Below are positions 34,678 through 42,812 of a stretch of DNA of 64,000 nt, in pieces (position 1 is the stretch's first letter; each line of letters starts with the position of its first letter). A model generated the notes under the pieces. It was not told the DNA's origin, ran no database searches, and saw nothing but the letters and a program-made list of their open reading frames with translations. Source of the DNA: Scandinavium lactucae. GTDB lineage: Bacteria > Pseudomonadota > Gammaproteobacteria > Enterobacterales > Enterobacteriaceae. Made by a program: the position numbers and the translations under genes. The stretch is taken from the NCBI RefSeq assembly GCF_033843265.1, contig NZ_JAWXRD010000027.1:124001-188000 (forward strand), in the 5' to 3' direction.

Positions 34678-35564
34678 GCGTCCTCGGTGGTCGTCTGCTG
34701 TGCCGTTGGGTTACGCACTGCGCGAACGTGCTCTTCCAGCTCAATGAACGATGGACGTTCGCTGGAATACAGCGTCTTGCGACCAAACTCTACCGCAATC
34801 GGCGGAGCATAACCGTTGAGGTTCGACAGCAAGGTGATTTTGACGCATTGCATCATCTTGGTGGTTTCAGCACTTTTCTGACGCAGCACCGTTGCCAGCG
34901 GCGAAATAAAGCCGTACGCCAGCAAAATACCGAGGAAGGTACCGACCATCGCGTGGGCAATCATCGCCCCCAGTTCTGCAGCCGGACGGTCTGCCGATCC
35001 GAGGGCATGCACCACGCCCATCACCGCCGCCACGATGCCGAACGCAGGCAACGAGTCGCCGACCAACGCCAGACTGTTGGCCGGCACTTCGGCCTCGCTT
35101 TCGTGGGTTTCAATCTCTTCGTCCATCAGCGCTTCGATTTCAAAGGTATTCATGTTGCCGCTGATGATTAGACGCAGATAATCGACGATAAATTCCAGCA
35201 TCACTTTATCCGCCAGAATCCGCGGGTAGCTGGCAAAAATCTCACTCTCGGTCGGGTTTTCGATATCGCGTTCGAGCGAGAACATCCCCTGCTGGCGTGA
35301 CTTGGCCATCAGCCGGTACAGAAGCGCCAGCAGATCCATGTACATGCTTTTAGTGTATTTCGAACGACGAAACAGTAACGGCAGCGCTTTCAGCGTTGCC
35401 TTGATGGCCTTCCCGTTGTTGCCAACGATAAATGCCCCTATCCCCGCGCCGCCAATAATGACCAGTTCTGCAGGCTGATAGAGTGCCCCAAGGTGTCCGC
35501 CGGTGAATGCAAACCCGCCGAAAACTGTACCAAGAACAACCAGGTAACCTAATAAGATAAGCAC
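34674..35564 (-). CDS. motA: Flagellar stator protein MotA
   Basis: 296 residues (E. coli 295), four membrane helices with a large cytoplasmic loop carrying the charged residues that contact FliG (LLYRLMAKSRQQGMFSLERDIENP). Together with MotB it forms the proton channel. First gene of motAB-cheAW. Its sigma-28 promoter lies inside the upstream flhC, and a terminator hairpin lies in the leader, as in E. coli where this gives the sRNA MotR. Confidence 0.98.
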   Translation of the reverse strand: MLILLGYLVVLGTVFGGFAFTGGHLGALYQPAELVIIGGAGIGAFIVGNNGKAIKATLKALPLLFRRSKYTKSMYMDLLALLYRLMAKSRQQGMFSLERDIENPTESEIFASYPRILADKVMLEFIVDYLRLIISGNMNTFEIEALMDEEIETHESEAEVPANSLALVGDSLPAFGIVAAVMGVVHALGSADRPAAELGAMIAHAMVGTFLGILLAYGFISPLATVLRQKSAETTKMMQCVKITLLSNLNGYAPPIAVEFGRKTLYSSERPSFIELEEHVRAVRNPTAQQTTTEDA

Positions 35565-35628
35565 GACATCATCCTTCCGCTATTGATAAGCCCGGGATGA
35601 AAGAAGGAGCAAATAACCGAAACGCTGG

Positions 35629-35661
35629 CAAAAAAAAAGCAGCGGACCTGCGTCCGCTGCT
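35629..35661 (-). terminator. Strong terminator in flhC-motA intergenic region (flhDC / MotR)
   Basis: AGCAGCGGAC (35638-35647) pairs perfectly with GTCCGCTGCT (35652-35661); on the minus strand the stem is followed by a run of nine T. It terminates flhDC and defines the 3' end of the predicted MotR; motA mRNA requires read-through. Confidence 0.9.
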
Positions 35662-35728
35662 GGAGTGTTTTGCCACACCTGAAATTCTCGGTTAAACAGC
35701 TTGCTCTATCTGTTCATCCAGCAGTTGT
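35630..35728 (-). ncRNA. motR: MotR sRNA (motA leader), predicted
   Basis: In E. coli MotR is a sigma-28-dependent RNA of about 95 nt made from the motA 5' region, starting inside flhC, which promotes flagellar gene expression. Here a sigma-28 promoter inside flhC (35735-35761) predicts a start near 35728, and the T tract of the terminator ends near 35630, giving about 99 nt. Identity with E. coli MotR was not compared base by base. Confidence 0.6.
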
Positions 35729-36270
35729 GGTGTTATATCGGCACCTTCGCCAGAAAGTTTACGTCTTTTTACTGCTCGTGACGGCGGCTGGCAGAGACTG
35801 CATACAAAGCTCCCCACGGGTTGGTGAGCATGGGTGATAAAATTGCCGCCGCAGCTATTGCAGCCGCTGAGCTCAAGCATACCGCTCTCAACAAAACGCA
35901 CCAGCGTCCAGGCGCGGGTCAGCGCTAAAATTGGCCCATTCTCCTGCTGCGGACACTGTTCGAGATACAGACGGTAAGCCCGAATCACCGCATCAACGCC
36001 GCTACACAACCCGGTTTTCAGCAAGTACTGCCAGGCATTACAGAACATCGACGAGTGGATATTCTGTTCCCAGGTCATGAACCAGTCGGTAGAAAACGGC
36101 AACATGCCTTTCGGCGGTGGGCTGCCGCGAAGCTCTTTGTATAACTTGATGAGGCGACCGCGACTCAGCTGTGTTTCGCTTTCGAGCATCTGTAAACGTG
36201 CTCCAAGCGTAATCAATTCCATTGCCAGATGTATGTCGCGGGCTTCCTGAACAATGCTTTTTTCACTCAT
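35692..36270 (-). CDS. flhC: Flagellar master regulator subunit FlhC
   Basis: 192 residues (E. coli 192). DNA-binding, zinc-binding partner of FlhD in the heterohexamer that activates class 2 flagellar promoters. The four zinc-ligand cysteines are in LSGCNSCGGNF and GSFVCSLCQPP. It starts two bases after the flhD stop. The 3' end contains a promoter for the next operon. Confidence 0.97.
   Translation of the reverse strand: MSEKSIVQEARDIHLAMELITLGARLQMLESETQLSRGRLIKLYKELRGSPPPKGMLPFSTDWFMTWEQNIHSSMFCNAWQYLLKTGLCSGVDAVIRAYRLYLEQCPQQENGPILALTRAWTLVRFVESGMLELSGCNSCGGNFITHAHQPVGSFVCSLCQPPSRAVKRRKLSGEGADITPQLLDEQIEQAV
35735..35761 (-). promoter_or_regulatory. Sigma-28 (FliA) promoter inside flhC, for motR/motAB-cheAW
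   Basis: Minus strand TAAACTTT, 11 bases, GCCGATAT, two mismatches to TAAAGTTT-N11-GCCGATAA. It lies within the last codons of flhC. Confidence 0.85.
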
Positions 36271-36272
36271 GA

Positions 36273-36623
36273 TCAGGCCCTTTTCTTCCGAGCAGAGCCG
36301 TCTGCGAGGCTAGCTTCCTTCAGTAAGCGAGTAGAAAGCAGAATACCGGTGTGAATTTGTTGCAGGTCATCTACCCGAGACTCTTGCGTGAGTTGGGTGA
36401 TGGTTTGATGGCTATCAAAGCGGAACTGACAAACCAGCTGGTTGGTCTCCGCTAATTTCACCATCTGTGGAAGCGTCAGTCCGCCCAGTGTCGTGGCCAT
36501 CTCTTCGTTAATTCCGAGACGGAACATGGCTGAGGCTTTATCCTGACTAATCAAACGCTGTGCAAGTAATAAATAGGACAAATTAATGTCGTAAATATGC
36601 TTTAGCAACTCGGATGTATGCAT
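36273..36623 (-). CDS. flhD: Flagellar master regulator subunit FlhD
   Basis: 116 residues from the ATG at 36623 (MHTSELLKHIYDIN), matching E. coli FlhD almost throughout. All-helical dimer that with FlhC binds class 2 promoters. The open frame continues to 36770, but that part has no homology; an ATG at 36632 (MGKMHTSE) is the only other realistic start. Its expression is controlled at the promoter region 36820-36916. Confidence 0.96.
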   Translation of the reverse strand: MHTSELLKHIYDINLSYLLLAQRLISQDKASAMFRLGINEEMATTLGGLTLPQMVKLAETNQLVCQFRFDSHQTITQLTQESRVDDLQQIHTGILLSTRLLKEASLADGSARKKRA

Positions 36624-36819
36624 TTTTCCCATCCCGAATAACCAACCATTATTGTATGCGGCAAGGCCGCACCCCGTGATGTCGCCGGGTAAATACCCGG
36701 TAAAAAAAGAAACGGCCAAAATGCATAGCTGACTTAAGTTTGCGTCCATGCGGATTGTAAGATCATCCACTTCGGCAATCAGGGTAACCCTACAATTTTA
36801 AAGAATTCTTACAATTGAC

Positions 36820-36833
36820 TAAGATTTTTCCTA
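36820..36833 (-). promoter_or_regulatory. RcsAB box of flhDC
   Basis: TAGGAAAAATCTTA on the minus strand matches the E. coli flhDC RcsAB box, which lies just downstream of the transcription start. Here it spans about +4 to +17 of the start predicted from the promoter at 36844-36872. Binding by RcsB with RcsA represses flhDC. Confidence 0.8.
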
Positions 36834-36843
36834 ATTCGTGGCA

Positions 36844-36872
36844 ACTCTACTCGCCAGTTCTGACACATACAA
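36844..36872 (-). promoter_or_regulatory. flhDC sigma-70 promoter
   Basis: Minus strand TTGTAT (36872-36867), 17 bases, TAGAGT (36849-36844). The predicted start near 36837 lies about 214 nt before flhD and puts the CRP site at -71.5, the arrangement known from E. coli. Confidence 0.75.
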
Positions 36873-36900
36873 CGTGGCTTTACATTAAATTTGAAAATTA

Positions 36901-36916
36901 TGTGACGGATGTCACA
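36901..36916. promoter_or_regulatory. CRP site of flhDC
   Basis: TGTGACGGATGTCACA is a perfect TGTGA-N6-TCACA, inside a 28-bp palindrome with 12-bp arms (36895-36922). It explains cAMP-CRP activation of motility. The centre is 71.5 bases upstream of the predicted flhDC start. Confidence 0.92.
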
Positions 36917-37417
36917 TAATTTGAGTGAATCATAGCAGCAAATCCATCAGTTACAATTGTGATTTGTGCAAATATCATGCAACTGCGGTTTTTTTCTATT
37001 CCATATATCTGAATAATGTAAATGAACATCTCTTGTTGCTCTTTTTTTGGACGGCTTCATAGCAGCATGTTACGAAATCGCAAGTTGGGCGATTTACATT
37101 TCTGTTAAGTCACATCTTAACCTTCAAAAACAGCAGGTTACTCGTTCATTTATTTGCGATAGTTTCTCAGTGAAATCATGCACATTTTGTTAATAAGCGT
37201 GCGGAATTGGTTGCGAGTTTATTATTAGATTTTTAAGAATCATGTAAATGCGTAAAAATTCGTTCAGAGCCGCTGTCAAGCGATATTCTTAATATAAGAA
37301 TAATTAATGAATATTCGAACAACCTCACATTTCCTGGTTGTATTCTCTCTTGCAGCCCGTAGCGAAAGAGAGTAAGAGGAATGAATGGGCGTTTTTCGTC
37401 TCGTTTAAGGAGGCACA

Positions 37418-37846
37418 ATGGCGTATTTACATCTGTTAGTCGCTGTCGCACCGACACCGGAAAGTCATAAACTGGTCAATAAAGCGGTGTCGATTGCCCG
37501 CCCCTTCGATGCGCAAATCAGCCTGATCACCTCGGCGTCCGATCCCGAAATGTATAACCAGTTCGCTGCCCCGATGCTCGAAAACCTCCGCGAGTTAATG
37601 CAGGAGGAGACCCGTCAATTCCTGGAGGAACTCAAAGCCCGGGCCGATTATCCAATAGCCCACGCCGCCATCGCCTGTGGCGAATTAAGCGAACATATAA
37701 AGGATTTCTGCCAGAAACAGCAGGTCGATTTGGTCATCTGCGGCAATCACAATAAAAGTTTCTTCGCACGCGCGACCTGTAGCGCCAAAAACGTGGTGGG
37801 GAATAGCGGGGTAGATGTGTTACTGGTTTCGCTTGAGGACGAATAA
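37418..37846 (+). CDS. uspC: Universal stress protein UspC
   Basis: 142 residues (E. coli UspC/YecG 142), one Usp domain. Start MAYLHLLVAVAPTPESHK, the end reading GVDVLLVSLEDE, and VICGNHNKSFFARATCSAK identify the UspC group. In E. coli UspC is induced by growth arrest and affects motility and osmotic signalling. AAGGAGG precedes the ATG. Single gene closed by a terminator. Confidence 0.93.
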   Translation: MAYLHLLVAVAPTPESHKLVNKAVSIARPFDAQISLITSASDPEMYNQFAAPMLENLRELMQEETRQFLEELKARADYPIAHAAIACGELSEHIKDFCQKQQVDLVICGNHNKSFFARATCSAKNVVGNSGVDVLLVSLEDE

Positions 37847-37851
37847 AATGC

Positions 37852-37878
37852 GCCCGGCACATTTCGCCGGGCTGTTTT
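37852..37878. terminator. Bidirectional terminator, uspC / otsA
   Basis: GCCCGGC (37852-37858) pairs with GCCGGGC (37866-37872), followed by TGTTTT on plus and CATTTTATT on minus, between two convergent genes. Confidence 0.88.
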
Positions 37879-37884
37879 CACTGT

Positions 37885-39309
37885 TTACGCAAGCTTAGGA
37901 AAAGCCGCCACTTTATTTTTCAATCGACTCTCGTCGGTGCGCGGCGTTATCTGCTTTAGGTCATCAATAAACCGCTCCTGCCAGTGGTTAATATCATTCT
38001 TCTTAATCACCTCCAGCATTTCCGCGTGACGTGAGACGCGCTCGGTCAGCGGCATCGTCAGCGCCCTGTCTAGCGCCGCCGCTACTTCATCCCTGTCATA
38101 AGGGTTCACTATCAGCGCAGAAGTCATTTCGTTCGCCGCTCCGGCAAACTGCGACAACACCAGCACCCCAGGGTTAGCGGGATCTTGTGCTGCCACATAC
38201 TCTTTTGCCACCAGATTCATCCCGTCACGCAGCGGCGTAACCAGCCCAACATCCGAGTAGCGGAAAATCTTCATTAAGAGCTTTCTGTCGAAATGCTGAT
38301 TGAGATAGTACAGCGGCGTCCACCCCAGCTGGCCATACTGGCCGTTGATGCGCCCGGCGGCGTTTTCCAATTGATGTCGAATATCCTGATAGGCCTGCAC
38401 ATCACCGCGCGAAGTCGGGGCTATCTGGGTATAACGGATTTTGCCGTGGTGCTGAGGGTACTTCTCCAGCAGCGCCTCATAGGCCTGAAAACGTTCCGGC
38501 AGCCCTTTGGAATAATCCAGTCGCTCTACCGAGAAAATGTTCTGCACGCTTTTCAGTTCAGCTTTAAGCTGCGCAAGTTTAGGCGGCAATGGTCCCTGCG
38601 CCTGGCTGGCTATCTCTTTCGGGTCGATCCCTATCGGGTACACTTCGGTGCGGAAGGTGTGGCCCCATGCGCTGTGCGTTTTGCTGCCCCGGCTAGTCAG
38701 GCGCGTTTTGCTGGAGACGCAATCAAGGAACGCCAGACGATCGTTTTCCGTCTGGAAGCCCAGCAAATCGTAATCACACAGCTGTTCAAGCAGCTCGGCG
38801 TGGGTCGGCAGCGCGTTGAACACTTCCGGGGTTGGGAAAGGAATATGCAAGAAGAAACCAATGCGGTTATCCACCCCACGTTTGCGCAGCTCACTGGCAA
38901 ACGGCAGCAGATGATAATCGTGGATCCACAGGTTGTCGTCTTTCTCAATCAGCGGCAACAGTTTGTCTGCAAGCGTTGCGTTGACGCGCAGATAGCCATC
39001 CCACGCCTCACGCTGGAAATTCACCAGATCCAGGCGATAGTGAAACGCCGGCCACAGCACGGCATTGGAAAACTGGTTGTAATACAGGTCATGATCCTGC
39101 TCATTGAGGTTAAAAGAGGCCCAGGTGATGTTCCCGCGTGTGACCTTCTTCAGCGGCTGGTCCTCATTGCCGGTTTCCCCACTCCAGCCAAACCATAATC
39201 CACCTGCGGCCTTAAGCGCCCCCAGTACACCTACCGCCAGCCCACCAGCACTGGATTTTTTGTCATCCGGCGGGGCAATACGATTAGATACTACGACCAA
39301 GCGACTCAT
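37885..39309 (-). CDS. otsA: Trehalose-6-phosphate synthase OtsA
   Basis: 474 residues (E. coli 474), glycosyltransferase family 20. It joins UDP-glucose and glucose-6-phosphate to trehalose-6-phosphate, an osmoprotectant precursor. Markers are the N-terminal glycine loop SSAGGLAVGVLGAL, the acceptor region LWIHDYHLLPFA, and VERLDYSKGLPERF and PLRDGMNLVAKEYVA. It overlaps otsB by 26 bases, in the E. coli order otsBA. Confidence 0.98.
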   Translation of the reverse strand: MSRLVVVSNRIAPPDDKKSSAGGLAVGVLGALKAAGGLWFGWSGETGNEDQPLKKVTRGNITWASFNLNEQDHDLYYNQFSNAVLWPAFHYRLDLVNFQREAWDGYLRVNATLADKLLPLIEKDDNLWIHDYHLLPFASELRKRGVDNRIGFFLHIPFPTPEVFNALPTHAELLEQLCDYDLLGFQTENDRLAFLDCVSSKTRLTSRGSKTHSAWGHTFRTEVYPIGIDPKEIASQAQGPLPPKLAQLKAELKSVQNIFSVERLDYSKGLPERFQAYEALLEKYPQHHGKIRYTQIAPTSRGDVQAYQDIRHQLENAAGRINGQYGQLGWTPLYYLNQHFDRKLLMKIFRYSDVGLVTPLRDGMNLVAKEYVAAQDPANPGVLVLSQFAGAANEMTSALIVNPYDRDEVAAALDRALTMPLTERVSRHAEMLEVIKKNDINHWQERFIDDLKQITPRTDESRLKNKVAAFPKLA

Positions 39310-40075
39310 AGCCTTCTCTCCTGTCTGTTAGCGCGTGTTGTTGTGCGAGCTGAAGCACCCACCGATGGGTCTCCGCTACGTTTGCCAAACGCCATTGCGC
39401 CTGCGTGTTCCCCTGCCCGACTTTCACCGAGATACCGCCAGCGGCATTGACTGCGTCAAAACCAGCTTCATCCGTCAAATCATCGCCGACAAAGACCGGC
39501 AGTCTGCCGCGGAAGGGGGCTTCCTGCATGAAGGCCGTAATAGCGGCCCCTTTGTTGATGCCTGCGGGTTTGATTTCAACCACGCATTTACCCGGCTGCA
39601 GTGCCAGGCCCTCAAAACGGGCAACGGTATCCTGGGCCAGCCGTTCAATAGCCAACTGGTGCTGCGGTGCCTGACGGTAATGCAGCGCGAACGCCATTCC
39701 TTTATTTTCGATTTCGCTGCCTGGAAGCGTGGCCATGCCCGCTGTCAGCCACTGTTCAACCTCGGTGGCGAGCGTAGAAGGCAGTGCAACAATATGCGTT
39801 TGGTCCTTGATGTCACGGCGCTCAGCTCCGTGGACTCCCGCTAAAGGGAAATGATACGGAGCGGCGAGCCCATCCAGCTCGACCATTGAGCGCCCTGAAA
39901 TCAAGGCCAGAGCCCCCTGCTGCTGCTGCGCCAACTGGTGCAACGCCATACGGATGGACTCGGGAATGATGACCTGATCCGGATGCGGTTTGATCTCCGC
40001 CAGCGTGCCATCCAGGTCGAAGAAAAATGCGTAGTTTCCGCGTAAAACCGGCGGAACGGTTAACGGGTCTGTCAC
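39284..40075 (-). CDS. otsB: Trehalose-6-phosphate phosphatase OtsB
   Basis: 263 residues of a HAD-superfamily phosphatase: motif I FFDLDGTLAEIKPHP with the nucleophile Asp, motif II in LALISGRS, the conserved Lys in KPAGINKGAAI, and motif IV VFVGDDLTDEAGF. It hydrolyses trehalose-6-phosphate to trehalose. The GTG at 40075 (VTDPLTVPP) is chosen because E. coli OtsB begins MTEPLTETP and GGAGG lies 8 bases upstream; a GTG at 40090 is an alternative. First gene of otsBA. Confidence 0.95.
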   Translation of the reverse strand: MTDPLTVPPVLRGNYAFFFDLDGTLAEIKPHPDQVIIPESIRMALHQLAQQQQGALALISGRSMVELDGLAAPYHFPLAGVHGAERRDIKDQTHIVALPSTLATEVEQWLTAGMATLPGSEIENKGMAFALHYRQAPQHQLAIERLAQDTVARFEGLALQPGKCVVEIKPAGINKGAAITAFMQEAPFRGRLPVFVGDDLTDEAGFDAVNAAGGISVKVGQGNTQAQWRLANVAETHRWVLQLAQQHALTDRREGYESLGRSI

Positions 40076-40136
40076 CCTGCCTACCTCCACAAATACCTCT
40101 AATAAAAGTTAAACCTTACCTAAACGTTAGCAGTGT

Positions 40137-40144
40137 AAGTATAG
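40137..40144 (-). promoter_or_regulatory. Candidate sigma-S -10 element of otsBA
   Basis: CTATACTT on the minus strand matches the sigma-S extended -10 consensus CTATACT, about 60 bases before otsB. otsBA is RpoS-controlled in E. coli. No -35 was assigned. Confidence 0.5.
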
Positions 40145-40171
40145 ACAGTGTGACCAGGCTCGCCATTTTCG

Positions 40172-40201
40172 AATGAAAACGCCAGTGGGATTTCCACTGG
40201 C
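40172..40201 (-). terminator. araFGH terminator
   Basis: GCCAGTGG (40181-40188) pairs with CCACTGGC (40194-40201); the minus strand continues GTTTTCATTC. It lies 36 bases past the araH stop. Confidence 0.8.
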
Positions 40202-40237
40202 GCGTTGGGCAGAGTAGACTTAAAAGTTGAGGAAAAA

Positions 40238-41218
40238 TCAGACAGTACGCTTTGCTTTCTGCTTATAGCGGTCAAAGATAACCGCCGCCAGTAAAATCAG
40301 GCCGCGTACCACATACTGTGAGAACGGCGAGATGTTCAGTAAGTTCATGGCATTTTCCACTGTTCCCAGAATCAAAATCCCCGCTACGACGTAGGAAATT
40401 TTGCCAATCCCGCCTTTGAGCGACACACCGCCTAACACACAGGCTGAGATGACAATCAGCTCATAGCCCATCGATGTCATCGGTTGACCGCTGGTCATAC
40501 GCGAGGCGAGGATGATTCCCGCCGCCGCTGAGACTAATCCGGAAAGTATAAATATGATGATTTTGGTGCGTACCACAGGGACACCGGCCAGACGCGCGGC
40601 CTCTTCATTGCCGCCGATCGCCAGGGTGTTACGGCCAAAAGTGGTTTTATTGAGCAGCAAACCAAACGCAATCAGGCACCCCACTGTCAACCAGATAGGC
40701 GCGGGCAGTCCGAGCCAGTTGGTGTAACCGAGGGCGAAGAAGCGTTCATCTTCGATACCCACCGCTTTGCCGTCGGAAATGATATACGCCAGGCCGCGCA
40801 CAATCTGCATGGTCGCGAGTGTAGTGATCAGGGCGTTGATTTTCAGACGCGCAATCACGAAACCGTTGACCAGCCCGCTCAGCGCACCGAGCAGCAATCC
40901 GGCAAACACGCCCAGCCACAGGCTTTCTGAGAGGTTAATCACCACGGCGGTAGTGACGCCTGCACAGGCAATCACCGAGGCAACCGACAGATCGAAATCG
41001 CCGGATGCAAGGCAGAACAACATCCCGCAGGCCACCATCCCCGACATCGAGATAGCCAGCCCCAGCCCCTTCATGTTGACGAAGCTGGCGAAGTTCGGGA
41101 CAAAAATGGCGCAGGCGAGGAACAGCACGGCGAACACCACCAGCATGCCGTACTGATCCCAAATGCGCCCCACGCTAAACGAATTCCGGCGCGGGCCGGA
41201 GGTGCTCATCGATGACAT
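40238..41218 (-). CDS. araH: L-arabinose ABC transporter permease AraH
   Basis: 326 residues (E. coli 328), a BPD-type permease of the ribose/arabinose class with about ten hydrophobic segments. The stretch NMKGLGLAISMSGMVACGMLFCLASGDFDLSVASVIACAGV is shared with E. coli and contains the family glycines that contact the ATPase. It forms the inner-membrane channel with AraG and receives arabinose from AraF. Last gene of araFGH. Confidence 0.97.
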   Translation of the reverse strand: MSSMSTSGPRRNSFSVGRIWDQYGMLVVFAVLFLACAIFVPNFASFVNMKGLGLAISMSGMVACGMLFCLASGDFDLSVASVIACAGVTTAVVINLSESLWLGVFAGLLLGALSGLVNGFVIARLKINALITTLATMQIVRGLAYIISDGKAVGIEDERFFALGYTNWLGLPAPIWLTVGCLIAFGLLLNKTTFGRNTLAIGGNEEAARLAGVPVVRTKIIIFILSGLVSAAAGIILASRMTSGQPMTSMGYELIVISACVLGGVSLKGGIGKISYVVAGILILGTVENAMNLLNISPFSQYVVRGLILLAAVIFDRYKQKAKRTV

Positions 41219-41240
41219 AATTCACTCCTTCATCAGGCTG

Positions 41241-42755
41241 TCAGGCAACAGCCTGAGTGGTTTTCGGCATGGCCAGGCTCAACGCCTGCTGTTCATTACT
41301 GCTGTCATGCATCAGTTCACCCGCAATCTCGCCTTCTCGCATCACGATGATACGGTCCGCCACACCCAGCACTTCCGGCAGGTCGCTGGAGGCAAACAGC
41401 ACTGCCACCCCGGACGCCGCCAGCGCATAGATGACGTTATAGATTTCGTGTTTCGCGCCTACGTCAATGCCACGTGTTGGCTCATCAAGCAGGATTACTT
41501 TCATCTCTTCGGACAGCCAGCGGCCCAGGATGGCCTTCTGCTGATTGCCGCCGGAAAGATTCATGATCAGCTGTTCCGCGCCGGGGGTTTTAATATTGAG
41601 CGACTGAATATGATGCGCCGCGTTATCTGCTTCCCAGGCATTGTTGATCAGGCATCCGGCGCGAATATGTTTGCGTCGCGCGCTGATATTGATGTTGTCA
41701 CGCACCGAATGTACCGGGATTATCCCATCCGCTTTCCGGTCCTCAGGGCACAGCATCATCCCGGCGCGGATCGCATGAGCAGGCTTCTGGATATTTACCG
41801 GCTGACCGTCGATCAGCACCTGACCGCCGGTGATGCGCGTAGCCCCAAACAGGCCCTTCATCAACTCGCTGCGACCGGCCCCTACCAGGCCAAACAGGCC
41901 AACGATTTCACCGCTTTTGACCGACAGACTCACCGGTTGGCGCACGCCCGGTGCTTTGACGTTCTCCAGACGCAGCCTTTCCGCGCCATAGTCACGCGGT
42001 TGCCAGCCGTAGATATCGCCAATCTCGCGCCCTACCATCGCCTGCACCAACTGGTCGTTATTGACCTGCTGCATGTCGTCGAAGGTGCGGACGTAACGCC
42101 CGTCTTTGAAAACCGTAATCGCATCGCTGAGGGCAAAAATCTCCTCCATGCGGTGCGAGACATAAATGATGACCCGCCCTTCATTACGTAATTCGCGGAT
42201 AACCCGAAACAGGTTGTCGATTTCGCGCGCCGAGAGGGAACTGGTCGGCTCGTCAAAGGCGATCACTTTGGCATTGCGTGCCAACGCCTTGGCGATTTCC
42301 ACCATCTGCCACTGGCCGATGGAGAGGTACTTGAGCGGAGTTTGCGGATCGATATCGAGCCCCAGATGCTCAAGCTGCAAACCCGCTTCATAGTTGAGCA
42401 GCGAGCGATTGACGATCCCACCTTTGTGCGGCATCTGCCCGAGATAGATGTTTTCCGCCACCGTCATTTCAGGCACCAGATGCAGTTCCTGATAAATGAT
42501 CGCCACGCCAGCGTTCAGCGCCGCCGTAGTGTCGGCAAAGATAACCTCCTGCCCGCGCAGTACCAGATTGCCGCCTGTCGGGGCATAGTTGCCGCTGAGG
42601 ATTTTCAGCAGCGTGGATTTTCCGGCACCGTTTTCACCCATCAGGGCATGGACCTGACCGGCATAGCAGTCGAAGCTAATGTCGGTCAGGGCTTTTACAC
42701 CGGGGAAGGTTTTACTGATGCCGCGAAATGAGAGATAAGGCTGTGACTGTTGCAT
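41241..42755 (-). CDS. araG: L-arabinose ABC transporter ATP-binding protein AraG
   Basis: 504 residues (E. coli 504), two fused ABC domains. The N-terminal domain has Walker A GENGAGKST, signature LSIGQWQ and Walker B AKVIAFDEPTSS; the C-terminal domain has a degenerate Walker A (GLVGAGRSEL), LSGGNQQK and VILLDEPTRGIDVGAK. This asymmetry is usual for sugar importers. The ATG at 42755 follows GGAG; the GTG at 42761 is not needed. 22 bases before araH. Confidence 0.97.
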   Translation of the reverse strand: MQQSQPYLSFRGISKTFPGVKALTDISFDCYAGQVHALMGENGAGKSTLLKILSGNYAPTGGNLVLRGQEVIFADTTAALNAGVAIIYQELHLVPEMTVAENIYLGQMPHKGGIVNRSLLNYEAGLQLEHLGLDIDPQTPLKYLSIGQWQMVEIAKALARNAKVIAFDEPTSSLSAREIDNLFRVIRELRNEGRVIIYVSHRMEEIFALSDAITVFKDGRYVRTFDDMQQVNNDQLVQAMVGREIGDIYGWQPRDYGAERLRLENVKAPGVRQPVSLSVKSGEIVGLFGLVGAGRSELMKGLFGATRITGGQVLIDGQPVNIQKPAHAIRAGMMLCPEDRKADGIIPVHSVRDNINISARRKHIRAGCLINNAWEADNAAHHIQSLNIKTPGAEQLIMNLSGGNQQKAILGRWLSEEMKVILLDEPTRGIDVGAKHEIYNVIYALAASGVAVLFASSDLPEVLGVADRIIVMREGEIAGELMHDSSNEQQALSLAMPKTTQAVA

Positions 42756-42776
42756 ATGCACTCCACATTCTTTCCT

Positions 42777-42798
42777 GCCCCCGGCAGTTACCGGGGGC
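42777..42798 (-). promoter_or_regulatory. araF-araG intercistronic hairpin
   Basis: GCCCCCGG (42777-42784) pairs with CCGGGGGC (42791-42798) between the araF stop and the araG start. A stable hairpin without T tract is the arrangement that protects the binding-protein mRNA and lowers expression of distal genes in many sugar ABC operons. Confidence 0.6.
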
Positions 42799-42812
42799 GA
42801 CTGCGTCAGGCC

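Larger units (their letters stand above)
36624..37417. other. flhDC leader and flhDC/uspC divergent promoter region
   Basis: About 800 AT-rich bases. It includes the flhDC leader of about 210 nt, the flhDC promoter with RcsAB and CRP sites, and the uspC promoter side with a perfect palindrome TATTCTTA-ATA-TAAGAATA (37284-37302). E. coli strains often carry IS elements here; none is present. No protein-coding frame of note was seen. Confidence 0.75.

Noticed and set aside
36624..36770. 49-residue N-terminal extension of FlhD
   Set aside because: It lies in the untranslated flhDC leader; known FlhD proteins begin at MHTSELL or MGxMHTSELL.
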